Positions 1 through 6,676 of a DNA stretch of 13,878 bases are shown in pieces. The stretch is from Thiopontia sp964344785. Lineage in GTDB: Bacteria > Pseudomonadota > Gammaproteobacteria > GCF-002020875. Both the position numbers and the translations under genes were made by a program. The stretch is from contig CAYFOR010000077.1 of NCBI GenBank assembly GCA_964344785.1, positions 1 to 13,878 on the forward strand, given 5' to 3'. Every line of letters begins with the position of its first letter. Position 1 is the first letter of the stretch. A model generated the notes under the pieces. The model was not told the origin of the DNA and did not search any database. It was given only the letters and a program-made list of their open reading frames with translations.

Positions 1-57
1 TCACGTTGGAATGACGGCCTCGCTTCAGGGCCATTTCATATTGGACAAGACTTGTGG

Positions 58-86
58 TTGATCCAGTAGATGAAAAACAGTATGAT
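58..86 (+). promoter_or_regulatory. Sigma70-type promoter of tRNA-Thr
   Basis: A -35 box TTGATC (58-63) and a -10 box TATGAT (81-86) are separated by exactly 17 bp. Transcription would start near 92-94, a few bases before the mature tRNA at 98. The bases after the -10 box are C-rich (CCGCTC), which resembles the GC-rich discriminators of stable-RNA promoters under stringent control. That regulatory point is an inference. Positions 1-57 upstream show no feature I can support. Confidence 0.65.
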
Positions 87-97
87 CCGCTCTCCAC

Positions 98-173
98 GCC
101 GCTATAGCTCAGCTGGTAGAGCAACGCACTTGTAATGCGTAGGTCCTCAGTTCGACTCCGAGTGGCGGCACCA
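98..173 (+). tRNA. tRNA-Thr (anticodon UGU)
   Basis: This 76-nt cloverleaf has acceptor stem GCCGCTA (98-104) pairing with TGGCGGC (163-169) through one G-U pair, then discriminator A170 and an encoded CCA (171-173). The D arm contains AGCTGGTAGA. The anticodon stem ACGCA/TGCGT encloses the loop CTTGTAA with anticodon TGT at 131-133, which reads ACA and related Thr codons. The T arm contains GTTCGACTC. It is a lone tRNA with its own promoter and terminator. Confidence 0.97.
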
Positions 174-177
174 TCTA

Positions 178-213
178 AAAAAGCCTTACCTGTCGATTCA
201 GGTAAGGCTTTTT
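178..213 (+). terminator. Intrinsic terminator after tRNA-Thr
   Basis: A perfect inverted repeat pairs AAAAAGCCTTACCTG (178-192) with CAGGTAAGGCTTTTT (199-213) around the 6-nt loop TCGATT. A T-rich tract (TTTTTCTTTT) follows. The GC-rich core plus the U-run is a textbook rho-independent terminator. The A-run on the 5' side gives partial bidirectional character. Confidence 0.93.
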
Positions 214-280
214 CTTTTATGTGGCGCTGTTTGTAAAAATAGAGAAGTTATGGAAGGGTTGTGGCTACAGGACATGAGCA

Positions 281-310
281 ATGAAATGGCTGAGGCCAGG
301 GCTTTATAAT
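281..310 (+). promoter_or_regulatory. Candidate sigma70 promoter of the receiver gene
   Basis: A perfect -10 hexamer TATAAT lies at 305-310. The best -35 match is ATGAAA (281-286, 4 of 6 to TTGACA) with an 18-bp spacer. Transcription would start near 317, about 30 nt before the ATG at 347. The site lies downstream of the tRNA terminator, so an independent promoter is expected here. Confidence 0.5.
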
Positions 311-346
311 AGGATCTTCTGATGTGAGGGAAGCCAAGCAAGACTG

Positions 347-733
347 ATGTCCGAGCAGGAACTGACAGCGCTGATTGTTGATGATGAACAGACCATGCGT
401 TCTCTGCTGGCCAAGTTACTGCACCAGTGTGGGTGTAGCGTAATTGGACATGCGGATAATGGAAAAGACGGCTATCAGCAGTTTACTGCACGAGAGCCGG
501 ACATTGTGTTTTTGGACATCAATATGCCCAGGCAGAATGGTATGGAACTGCTGGAGAAGATACGGGCTGAGAATAGTGATGTCCATATCTGTATGGTTAG
601 CGCCGATGCCTTTGCAGAGAATGTAAAGAGAGCAGCGGAGCTGGGCGTTGATGGCTTTGTGGTAAAGCCCGTCACCCTGGAGCGGATAGAAAAAGTGATT
701 CAACGGATCAGGTTGAAAAGAGAGTCTGAGTAA
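347..733 (+). CDS. Stand-alone CheY-like response regulator (receiver domain only)
   Basis: The 128-residue protein is one receiver (REC) domain with no output domain. All canonical residues are present: acidic pair D12/D13, phospho-acceptor D57 (in FLDINMP), switch Ser S85, and K107 in the KP motif. It should therefore be phosphorylated by a histidine kinase and act through protein-protein contact, as CheY-type proteins do. Its partner is not in the window. The ATG at 347 is the only sensible start in frame. The nearest purine-rich site, GAGGG at 326-330, is unusually far (16 nt), so translation initiation may be weak. The next gene is a c-di-GMP-riboswitch-controlled hemerythrin, which hints at a signalling neighbourhood. 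A functional link between the two is inference only. Confidence 0.9.
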   Translation: MSEQELTALIVDDEQTMRSLLAKLLHQCGCSVIGHADNGKDGYQQFTAREPDIVFLDINMPRQNGMELLEKIRAENSDVHICMVSADAFAENVKRAAELGVDGFVVKPVTLERIEKVIQRIRLKRESE

Positions 734-949
734 TCTTATCTGGCATGGTTCACTGTAGACGCCTCCTGATGCAAGTCTATTGTGTGTAAATACGACACTT
801 TCATCCATTGTTTGATGAGTTAAATTGTTACATGGAAACGATATGGCTGGTAATTATCGGCTCAATCTGATACTGTGCATCAATAAATTATTATATTATT
901 AAAAAATAATAATAATTCGATTTAGTTATCGATAGGCGATATAGTAAAG
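734..949. other. Gene-free region between receiver gene and riboswitch
   Basis: No convincing coding sequence or terminator is visible. The part from about 881 to 920 is very AT-rich. It contains weak promoter-like elements, for example CTGATA (867-872), a 16-bp spacer and TATTAT (889-894), which could drive transcription into the riboswitch. Another -10-like hexamer, TATAGT, lies at 940-945, but its start point would fall inside the aptamer's first stem, so it is less likely. None of these is strong enough for a separate promoter call. Confidence 0.4.
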
Positions 950-1033
950 CTGTTAAGAGCGACCCTGTACGAAAGTCAGGTACGCAAAGCCACTGGCCTA
1001 CGGACACATCTTCTATGGCGGCAGGGTTACCAG
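950..1033 (+). ncRNA. Cyclic-di-GMP-I (GEMM-I) riboswitch aptamer
   Basis: The conserved GEMM-I core is readable in order. The P1 5' strand CTGTTAA (950-956) pairs with TTACCAG (1027-1033) except for one mismatch, and the joining AGAGCGA corresponds to the GGCAAA-type segment. A hairpin CCTG-TAC/GT-CAGG follows, capped by a GAAA tetraloop (971-974). Next come the signature ACGCAAAGCC (982-991), the GCC-ACT-GGC element with CCTA (989-1000), a variable hairpin (CAT/ATG at 1007-1017), and the terminal GGCAGGGTTACC (1019-1030). From knowledge of the class, it binds the second messenger c-di-GMP. It lies 58 nt upstream of the bacteriohemerythrin ATG, so it should control that gene. No U-tract terminator follows, so control of translation is more likely than of termination. 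Confidence 0.9.
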
Positions 1034-1071
1034 TCAGGTGCCCATTCGTATCCAGACCAGTCACCACGATG

Positions 1072-1087
1072 TTCTCGAACCGGAGAA
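1072..1087 (+). promoter_or_regulatory. Hairpin sequestering the hemerythrin ribosome-binding site
   Basis: TTCTC (1072-1076) pairs with GAGAA (1083-1087) around the loop GAACCG, and a flanking G-U pair can extend it. The 3' strand and loop contain the Shine-Dalgarno GGAG (1082-1085), which lies 6 nt before the ATG at 1092. A short direct repeat of ACCAGTC, once at the aptamer 3' edge (1029-1035) and again at 1056-1062, offers material for alternative pairing between aptamer and expression platform. The hairpin is visible in the sequence. The switching mechanism is inference. Confidence 0.5.
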
Positions 1088-1091
1088 TTGC

Positions 1092-1478
1092 ATGATGGAT
1101 AAAATTGTTTGGGATGAAGAGAGATTCAGTGTCGGTCATCCACTGCTGGACAGGCAGCACAAAGTCATTGTGGAGACGATTAATAGCTTGATTGATCTCT
1201 CCAGAAAGCCTCATGAGAAAGCCGATCTCATGAGGATTCTGACCAGGATGTCCAGTTACTCATCCTACCATTTCGGTGTTGAAGAGAGTCTGCTGAGAAA
1301 TGCAAAGCTGGAACACCTTGATCAGCAGGTGGATGACCATGAGGCATATACCGAAAAGGTTACTGATCTGATCGTCAACTGTACAGGGCGGGATAGAGAC
1401 AAGGTTCTGATTTTTTTAATAGAGTGGTGGATTGAGCATATTCTGATTGAGGATATGAAGTTCAAGGGGAAGATCTAG
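1092..1478 (+). CDS. Bacteriohemerythrin (single-domain O2-binding diiron protein)
   Basis: The 128-residue protein begins with the family hallmark (W-D/E-x-x-F-S-V-G, then D-x-Q-H-K). Counted from the ATG at 1092, diiron ligands are visible at H23, H60 and E64 (HFGVE), H83, H116 and D121 (HILIED). The expected first His of the HxxxH pair is Gln (Q79, in QVDDH). Bacteriohemerythrins bind O2 reversibly and serve in O2 storage, delivery or sensing in the cytoplasm. I chose the ATG at 1092 because GGAG sits 6 nt upstream; an ATG directly after it (1095) is an alternative. A GTG at 1038 is in frame but would start at the riboswitch edge and add 18 residues absent from the family core. The upstream c-di-GMP riboswitch implies control by c-di-GMP. 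Confidence 0.88.
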   Translation: MMDKIVWDEERFSVGHPLLDRQHKVIVETINSLIDLSRKPHEKADLMRILTRMSSYSSYHFGVEESLLRNAKLEHLDQQVDDHEAYTEKVTDLIVNCTGRDRDKVLIFLIEWWIEHILIEDMKFKGKI

Positions 1479-1510
1479 TTCTCTGACAAGGTCGGCCTTC
1501 GTAATGGGGA

Positions 1511-2617
1511 TCAGTCATGAGAGCAGAGCGTCTCTAGAAACTTGGTTATCTGTTCGGTCTCCCTGTCACCCATGGTATAGAGCGCATGCTGAGGTATTTC
1601 AGAGTGGTAAGGTGCCTGAAAGGTGAAACTGAAGGGGGCAAGTTCAGGAGTTTTGATGATCAGTGCCTTCTCCCCAAGTGGTCGTTGTTCGCTCCAGCTG
1701 CATGGCCCCATAAAGTTGATCAGTGGAATGTCGTAGCAATCAGCCAGATAACTGAGTGCAGTATCGGTGGAGATGTACAGGTTCAGTTTTGAAACTGTCC
1801 AGGCAGTCTCATCCAGATTGAGCTTGCCGATCAGGTTATGGTATTGAATATTTTCCAGACAACCGGACTGTTGCAGCTCTGTAAGGCGCCCTTCTTCTCC
1901 TGCGATCCCGAAAAAGAGCAGTTGGGTGTTCAGAAGGTCACACTTCTCCTTGATCAGCCCGATCAGGTTGGCAGTCAGTGGTGTCGGCAGCTCTTTCAGT
2001 TTATTTCCTGCGGACAGAGAGATTCCGATTTTGGTCACATTGCTCTCTATGACGCTGGCAATCTCATCGGAGGGAGGGATTGGTGAAGGGTAGTGTTTCT
2101 GTTTGCTGTCACCACTCTTGTTGGCCATGGTGAGGTAGGAGTCGATGGTGAGGCTCTCTTTTGAATGTCTTGTACAGGTGGAAAAGATGCAGAAAAGACG
2201 CATCATCAGATTGTTTTTGTAGGTGACAAAGAGAGATTTTCTTGATGCAGACAATGCCATCAGGGATAGAAACAGATTGAGGCTATTGGGCTGCAATGTG
2301 TAGATCGATCGGTACCGGTTACCGAAAAGCCTATAGGCCAGCTTGAGTTTTCCGGTCAGCCTACGCTTTTTATACTCATTGACGACATAAACCGTCCTTA
2401 CATTATCGTAACGAGAGAAGAGGTGGGCACAACTGTGGCTGCAGACTACATCGATCGGCCCAAGTACCTGTATCAGTGGGCTGGTATTGAGGCAGTCACC
2501 CAGCTTGGCGGTCTGTATCAGGAGGTCATGAGAGGTGGGAGGGGCTGGAGCAGGGGCAATGAGCCGGATAAGCAGCAGCACCGGAAGATGCAGCAGGAAA
2601 ATAACGAGATAGAGCAC
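1511..2617 (-). CDS. Divergent glycosyltransferase family 9 (heptosyltransferase-like), membrane-anchored
   Basis: The 368-residue protein has a GT9/GT-B layout. The N-terminal LLIQTAKLGDCLNTSPL segment (residues 32-48) matches the family's nucleotide-fold start with the conserved GD (D41). A central GISLSAGNKLKELP (198-211) precedes a C-terminal donor site STDTALSYLAD...FMGP (283-304). GT9 enzymes transfer ADP-heptose or related sugars in LPS core synthesis. Unusually, a strongly hydrophobic Leu-rich segment (residues 1-20) and an Ala-Pro linker precede the catalytic domain, suggesting a membrane anchor. The start is a GTG, 13 bp after the stop of the upstream GT2 gene, without a clear Shine-Dalgarno, so coupling is likely. 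It is last in the operon and meets the hemerythrin gene tail to tail. Donor and acceptor sugar are unknown. Confidence 0.8.
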   Translation of the reverse strand: MLYLVIFLLHLPVLLLIRLIAPAPAPPTSHDLLIQTAKLGDCLNTSPLIQVLGPIDVVCSHSCAHLFSRYDNVRTVYVVNEYKKRRLTGKLKLAYRLFGNRYRSIYTLQPNSLNLFLSLMALSASRKSLFVTYKNNLMMRLFCIFSTCTRHSKESLTIDSYLTMANKSGDSKQKHYPSPIPPSDEIASVIESNVTKIGISLSAGNKLKELPTPLTANLIGLIKEKCDLLNTQLLFFGIAGEEGRLTELQQSGCLENIQYHNLIGKLNLDETAWTVSKLNLYISTDTALSYLADCYDIPLINFMGPCSWSEQRPLGEKALIIKTPELAPFSFTFQAPYHSEIPQHALYTMGDRETEQITKFLETLCSHD

Positions 2618-2630
2618 GGTTTGAAGGGGG

Positions 2631-3464
2631 CTACTGCCAGCTTCTCAGTAGTGTACGGAACCACCAGCGCCGCCACCACCAATGGTCGGTTTCTGCAGAT
2701 GGGGCGGGGAGCCGGGAGACCTTTTGGTGCTCCCAAGTGAAATTGAGGAACTGTCGGCTGTGTCCATATTCGCCACCAAACTCACGAATCTCCTCCGCCT
2801 TTCGCTTGTCAATCGGGGTGTTTTCACTGTGATCCCGCACCAGAGAGTGGTAGTCGTCCTTCTTGTTCAAGTCCCGTCGCCGCTCACACCAGCAGGCCTT
2901 GTTGAAGTAGCGCTGCAGGGAGCCGTGGTACTTCTGATTCTTTACAAAGCGATAATCCTCTGCACCATACTTGCCTGAAAACTCCTCGTCGTACCCATAG
3001 AAACGGAGGAAGCGGGCACGGGACATGAAGAAGGTGTTGGGGTGTCCCTTGCGGGTGTTACCCTGTTCATCCTTGCGGTAAAACTTGTAGAAGGTCGATC
3101 TGGGGTTCTTGGCATCGACCAGCGCTTGCAGGGTGTGCTCCGGGAAAACATGGTCGACATCGGTCAGCAGAATCTTATCGGATCGCGCATAGACTGCACC
3201 CACATTGCGGGCACCGGCCTGATTCCAGGGGATATCCTCATTGATACGGATCAGATCGATGTTCAGGTCAAAGCCACTGACATCAATGGGTGTCGGCGAA
3301 CAGTCATCCACCAGTACAAAATGGATACGGGATCGCAGTGCGGCATCATACCCTTGATACCTTTCCAGCAGTTTCGTCACCGCACTGCCGGATGTCCCGT
3401 CGACAAAATAGTGGGTGATATAGGTCAGTCTGATCCCTTCGTAACTTTCCGGTTGGTCATTCAT
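2631..3464 (-). CDS. Glycosyltransferase family 2-like (GT-A) with Trp/Arg-rich tail
   Basis: The 277-residue protein shows a GT-A fold: an acidic pair in FVLVDDCS (D53/D54), NQAGARNVGA (81-90), the metal-binding DVD motif in TDVDH (102-104), and GYDEEFSGKYGAEDYRF (157-173), the acceptor/catalytic block of galactosyltransferase-type GT2 enzymes. It probably adds one sugar to the LPS core in the cytoplasm. The ATG at 3464 has AGGAA 9 nt upstream and lies 16 bp after the upstream stop. The open frame extends further 5' into the neighbouring gene, but that extension is Arg/Ser/Pro-rich and unlike any glycosyltransferase. The C-terminus ends in HWWWRRWWFRTLLRSWQ (261-277), an aromatic-cationic tail that could bind membrane lipids. 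Confidence 0.85.
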   Translation of the reverse strand: MNDQPESYEGIRLTYITHYFVDGTSGSAVTKLLERYQGYDAALRSRIHFVLVDDCSPTPIDVSGFDLNIDLIRINEDIPWNQAGARNVGAVYARSDKILLTDVDHVFPEHTLQALVDAKNPRSTFYKFYRKDEQGNTRKGHPNTFFMSRARFLRFYGYDEEFSGKYGAEDYRFVKNQKYHGSLQRYFNKACWCERRRDLNKKDDYHSLVRDHSENTPIDKRKAEEIREFGGEYGHSRQFLNFTWEHQKVSRLPAPSAETDHWWWRRWWFRTLLRSWQ

Positions 3465-3480
3465 TCCTAGTGGTTCCTGT

Positions 3481-4587
3481 CTATTTCTGTTCTGCGGTGG
3501 ACGATTCGGTCTGCAGCAACGAGCGGTAGAGGGTCTCGATCTTCTCGATGTTGCGTTCAATGCTGAAATTTTGCAAAGCGACTTTACGGGAATGCTCGGC
3601 CATTTCATCCAGGTCGACCTCTGCCACCATCTGGTTGAGTGCCGCTGTAATCTGATCGACTGCACCCGCATCGACCAGAAGGCCGTTGAACTGATCCGTC
3701 ACCACTTCCTTGTTGCCTCCATCTCTGCTGGAGAGTATCGGTCTTCCCATGGCAGTTGCCTCGATCAGTACCCGTGAGAGCCCCTCCCAGTAACTGACCA
3801 ATGCAATAAATGCAGCATGTGCAATATAGGGGCGAACATCCTGTTTTGGGGATACAAAGATCACCTGCTGTTCAATATCGAGTTCTCGGATGATCTGCCG
3901 TAGTGAATCAAGATAGCTCTGCTTTTTCGAGCGGTCCTCCCCAAGCAGCACCAGTTTGTACTGACCACAGGCACGGCTTGCTGCATATCCTCGAATCAGA
4001 TCATGGACCCCCTTGCGGGGTTCCAGTGAAGAGATGTTGAGAATATAGGGTGCTATGACCTCATCCGGCATGGCAGCACTGAACGATGGAGAGAAGTGGT
4101 CGGTATCCACTCCATTGTGGATGGTGGTTAGAATTTCCGGGCGGATATACCCCATGTGTGCGGCGGTATCATGAGAGACGGTGACCACGCGGTCGGCAAG
4201 CCGGTTGGCATAGCTCTTGAGCTTCAGGCAGCGCTTCTCTTCGGGGTTTTCACGCACAAACCAGATTACCTTTCTGTTGGCAATCGAGGCGGCAATGGCC
4301 GGGTATTTGTAGTACGAAGTGAAGGTGTTGAGGTGGACGATATCGATCCGGTTGCGATAGATCAGCAGCAGATAGCGGATGATCATCATCAGACCGAAAA
4401 ATGCGCGGGAATGAGGAATGATTTCAACCGATTCCGCTACCGCCTGGGCACGTGAAACGATCGGGCCATCACTGGCAAAGGCGCAGTGGTAGTGGATATC
4501 GGCCTGTTGGCTGTGGTGTACGGTGTTGAGTAGCGAGATCGGGCTCCCACCCAGCGCAGCACCGTGAGAGACAAGCAGCACGTTCAT
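3481..4587 (-). CDS. Glycosyltransferase family 4
   Basis: The 368-residue GT-B protein opens with MNVLLVSHGAALGGSP, where the Gly-rich loop (GGS, 13-15) is typical of GT4 acceptor-domain starts. The linker IHNGVDTDHFSP (156-167) and ISSLEPRKGVHDLI (185-198) mark the start of the donor domain. The donor-site EX7E motif is intact (E268 and E276 in EGLSRVLIE), followed by GRPILSSRDGGNKEVV. These are retaining nucleotide-sugar glycosyltransferases, and here an LPS-core role follows from context. Its ATG overlaps the stop of the upstream GT8-like gene as ATGA (4 bp), so translation is probably coupled. Its specific sugar is not predictable. Confidence 0.9.
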   Translation of the reverse strand: MNVLLVSHGAALGGSPISLLNTVHHSQQADIHYHCAFASDGPIVSRAQAVAESVEIIPHSRAFFGLMMIIRYLLLIYRNRIDIVHLNTFTSYYKYPAIAASIANRKVIWFVRENPEEKRCLKLKSYANRLADRVVTVSHDTAAHMGYIRPEILTTIHNGVDTDHFSPSFSAAMPDEVIAPYILNISSLEPRKGVHDLIRGYAASRACGQYKLVLLGEDRSKKQSYLDSLRQIIRELDIEQQVIFVSPKQDVRPYIAHAAFIALVSYWEGLSRVLIEATAMGRPILSSRDGGNKEVVTDQFNGLLVDAGAVDQITAALNQMVAEVDLDEMAEHSRKVALQNFSIERNIEKIETLYRSLLQTESSTAEQK

Positions 4588-5495
4588 GAACCGTTGGCCT
4601 GACTGTCTGTCTGGTAGCGCAGCTTGCGTGTAGTTTTGCTGTCAACGAAGGAGAGGTGTGCGTCGCGGTCATGTAGATACTTCTCCCACTCGCTGAGCGG
4701 AAAGCCGCCGTGTGCACCGATGACATCGGGTGGAATCTGCGCTTGTTGGCCGCCGATCTTCTTCGATACCGGCCAGTTGATCATGTCCCCGGCATTGAGG
4801 GTGGTGAGCCGGAGATGATCCAGTGCGCAGGTGAGGGGAAGCTGGTCGGTCGGGGGCTGGTTGTCGGGCAGTGCATGCCAGATCTCCTGGTAGTATTCGG
4901 TCCAGAGTGGTGAGAGTTGTTCCCAGACTGTTTTCCTTGCAGCCAGGAATGCACCGTTGAGGTGATCACGAAGGTAGGGGCGACAGGTTCGTTTCAGTGG
5001 TGTCGGCATCTGCCTCACCCCGGAGCGTTTGAACTTCGAGATCATCTGCCCCATGCGGAAGCTCCCGGCGATTCCCCACTGATGCCAGGGCAGTTGCGGC
5101 TCCTGTAACAGCATCATGTCCGAGTCAATCATCAGCACCCGCTCATGGCTGGCAAAGTTGGGAGCGTAGAGCTTGCAGATGCGGCTGCGATAGATATTGA
5201 TATAGGCGTGCCCCGTTGGTGTAAACGGTGTCGGGTCAAACAGTCGGATGGCGATTTTGCCGCTGCTGTCATCAACCTGATCCGTTGTGATCTCCTGATC
5301 GGTGGCGACGATCACCTCCCTTGCATGCACTGCATTGGTAGCGGCAAAACGGGCGGCGAGAATGGCCTCCTCGACATAGTCGCTTCCGGTGCAGGGGATG
5401 ATAATGCTCTCGGCTGGCAGTAGGCCCGTATCCTGCACTATGCCATGGGTCTGTCTCGTACTGAAGCGGCAGATGAGCTGTCTGATCTTTTTCAT
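4584..5495 (-). CDS. GT8-like GT-A glycosyltransferase
   Basis: The 303-residue protein has the order of a nucleotide-diphospho-sugar transferase of GT-A/GT8 type. It starts with SIIIPCTGSDYVEEAILAA (30-48) for nucleotide binding. ERVLMIDSDMMLL (118-130) carries the metal-binding DSD (124-126). HLNGAFLAARK (178-188) and TDQLPLTCAL (216-225) follow, and GAHGG (260-264) resembles the late His-Gly motif of this superfamily. It should be a soluble cytoplasmic enzyme adding one sugar to the LPS core. The ATG at 5495 has the strongest ribosome site in the cluster, GGAGG about 6 nt upstream, which may raise translation of this gene and the ATGA-coupled GT4 behind it. The family assignment is by motif, and donor and acceptor are unknown. 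Confidence 0.75.
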   Translation of the reverse strand: MKKIRQLICRFSTRQTHGIVQDTGLLPAESIIIPCTGSDYVEEAILAARFAATNAVHAREVIVATDQEITTDQVDDSSGKIAIRLFDPTPFTPTGHAYINIYRSRICKLYAPNFASHERVLMIDSDMMLLQEPQLPWHQWGIAGSFRMGQMISKFKRSGVRQMPTPLKRTCRPYLRDHLNGAFLAARKTVWEQLSPLWTEYYQEIWHALPDNQPPTDQLPLTCALDHLRLTTLNAGDMINWPVSKKIGGQQAQIPPDVIGAHGGFPLSEWEKYLHDRDAHLSFVDSKTTRKLRYQTDSQANGS

Positions 5496-5523
5496 ATCTG
5501 TCCTCCATGGCTAATATCCAGGC

Positions 5524-6651
5524 TCATGGTGCCAGCACCTCCCGATAGACAGCTACGGTTGACTCCATCATCCCCTTCTTGGTGAAGTGGGCCAAGGCAT
5601 GAGCCCTGCCCTGTTGGGCCAGCCGCTGCCGCTCATCATGATCTTGATAGAGCCGGTCGATCGCCTCGGCAATCTGTTCAGGGTCTTTGGGTGGAATCAG
5701 GATACCGGTTTCTCCATCAATCACCACCTCGGGGATACTGCCGATATCGGTACCGATGACCGCTTTTTCCATCAGCATTGCCTGTGGCAGGGTCTGTGAG
5801 GTGGCCTCGTTGGAGTAGGAGGTGAGGATCACTCCATCCATGATCGAGTAGTAGCGCGGTGTATCCGTCACATGTCCGGTCATCAGAATATGGCTCTCCA
5901 GCCCCAGCTCCGCTCTCAGTGCCTCCAGGTTTCCACGAGTCGGGCCATCACCGAGCACCAGCAGGCGGATGTCGGGGTTGCGCTTGCGGTATTGGGCAAT
6001 CGCCTCGAACAGAGTGCGGTGCCCCTTCCATGAGCGCAGGACGGCAACGATACCGATGATGAAGTGCTGATCAGAGAGTCCAAGGTTGCTCTTCAGGTCA
6101 CGATCTACCGCTCTGGGATAGAACGTTTCGGTATCGATCCCGGCCGGGATTGAAGTGATTCTCTCCGGCAGCATCCCGTTGCTGTGGATCATCGCCTGAC
6201 GGATACTCTCACCGGAGGTGATCACGTGATCGGCCAGGCGCATATAGAGGAACCAGCTGATCCAACGCTTCTTGATCGGGGTGCTCAAATGTCGGCTGCG
6301 AACAACGGCGCGGCCGGTGATGCGGGCTGTCATGCCACCGATTCGTGCATCCACTGAGCTGTGGGTGTGAATGACATCGATCCTCTCCTTGCGGATGATG
6401 CGAATCAGCTGAAGCAGCGCGCGCAGTGGCAGCCCCTTGTGCAGTCGAACGGGGTGTACCGGTACCCCGGCCTGGGTCGCCCTTGCGGCCAGCTCGCTCT
6501 CCGGGTGTGCGGCGATCTGAACCGAGTGACCACTCTCGATCAGTGCCAGCGTCTCCCCCAGAATGCGGATCTCCTGCCCACCCCAGCCCTGTGACCATTC
6601 GGTGTGGAGGATGCGCAGTGTGGATGAGGAGGTGTCTGAAGAGATGGCCAT
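5524..6651 (-). CDS. Glycosyltransferase family 4 (EX7Q variant)
   Basis: The 375-residue GT-B enzyme begins with LRILHTEWSQGWGGQEIRI (12-30), whose WGGQE loop is typical of GT4. It has DVIHTHSSVDARIGG (92-106), the linker SIPAGIDTETFYPR (167-180), and the donor region starting at IIGIVAVLRSWKGH (198-211). In the donor motif the first Glu is present (E282), but the position seven residues further on that usually holds the second Glu is Gln (Q290, in LPQAM). IGTDIGSIPEVV follows. This substitution may mark a subfamily rather than loss of function, because the rest of the site is intact. It lies 25 bp after the waaQ-like gene and 28 bp before the GT8-like gene. No clear Shine-Dalgarno precedes the ATG. 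Confidence 0.88.
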   Translation of the reverse strand: MAISSDTSSSTLRILHTEWSQGWGGQEIRILGETLALIESGHSVQIAAHPESELAARATQAGVPVHPVRLHKGLPLRALLQLIRIIRKERIDVIHTHSSVDARIGGMTARITGRAVVRSRHLSTPIKKRWISWFLYMRLADHVITSGESIRQAMIHSNGMLPERITSIPAGIDTETFYPRAVDRDLKSNLGLSDQHFIIGIVAVLRSWKGHRTLFEAIAQYRKRNPDIRLLVLGDGPTRGNLEALRAELGLESHILMTGHVTDTPRYYSIMDGVILTSYSNEATSQTLPQAMLMEKAVIGTDIGSIPEVVIDGETGILIPPKDPEQIAEAIDRLYQDHDERQRLAQQGRAHALAHFTKKGMMESTVAVYREVLAP

Positions 6652-6676
6652 TTCGGATATTGCAGCAGGGATGTGT

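Noticed and set aside
1..57. Possible hairpin GGCC...GGCC near the left edge
   Set aside because: It is a short stem with a long loop and no U-run; there is no evidence for a terminator or gene end.
1038..1091. GTG start adding 18 residues to the hemerythrin
   Set aside because: It starts at the edge of the riboswitch aptamer, has no Shine-Dalgarno, and the family core begins at the later Met residues.
1488..1499. AAGG-TCGG-CCTT hairpin between the convergent hemerythrin and GT9 genes
   Set aside because: It has only a 4-bp stem and no T-tract on either strand, so it is too weak to call a terminator.
3465..3671. 5' extension of the GT2-like reading frame to 346 residues
   Set aside because: The extra 69 residues are Arg/Ser/Pro-rich, overlap the upstream GT4 coding region and match no glycosyltransferase start; the ATG at 3464 has a good ribosome site.
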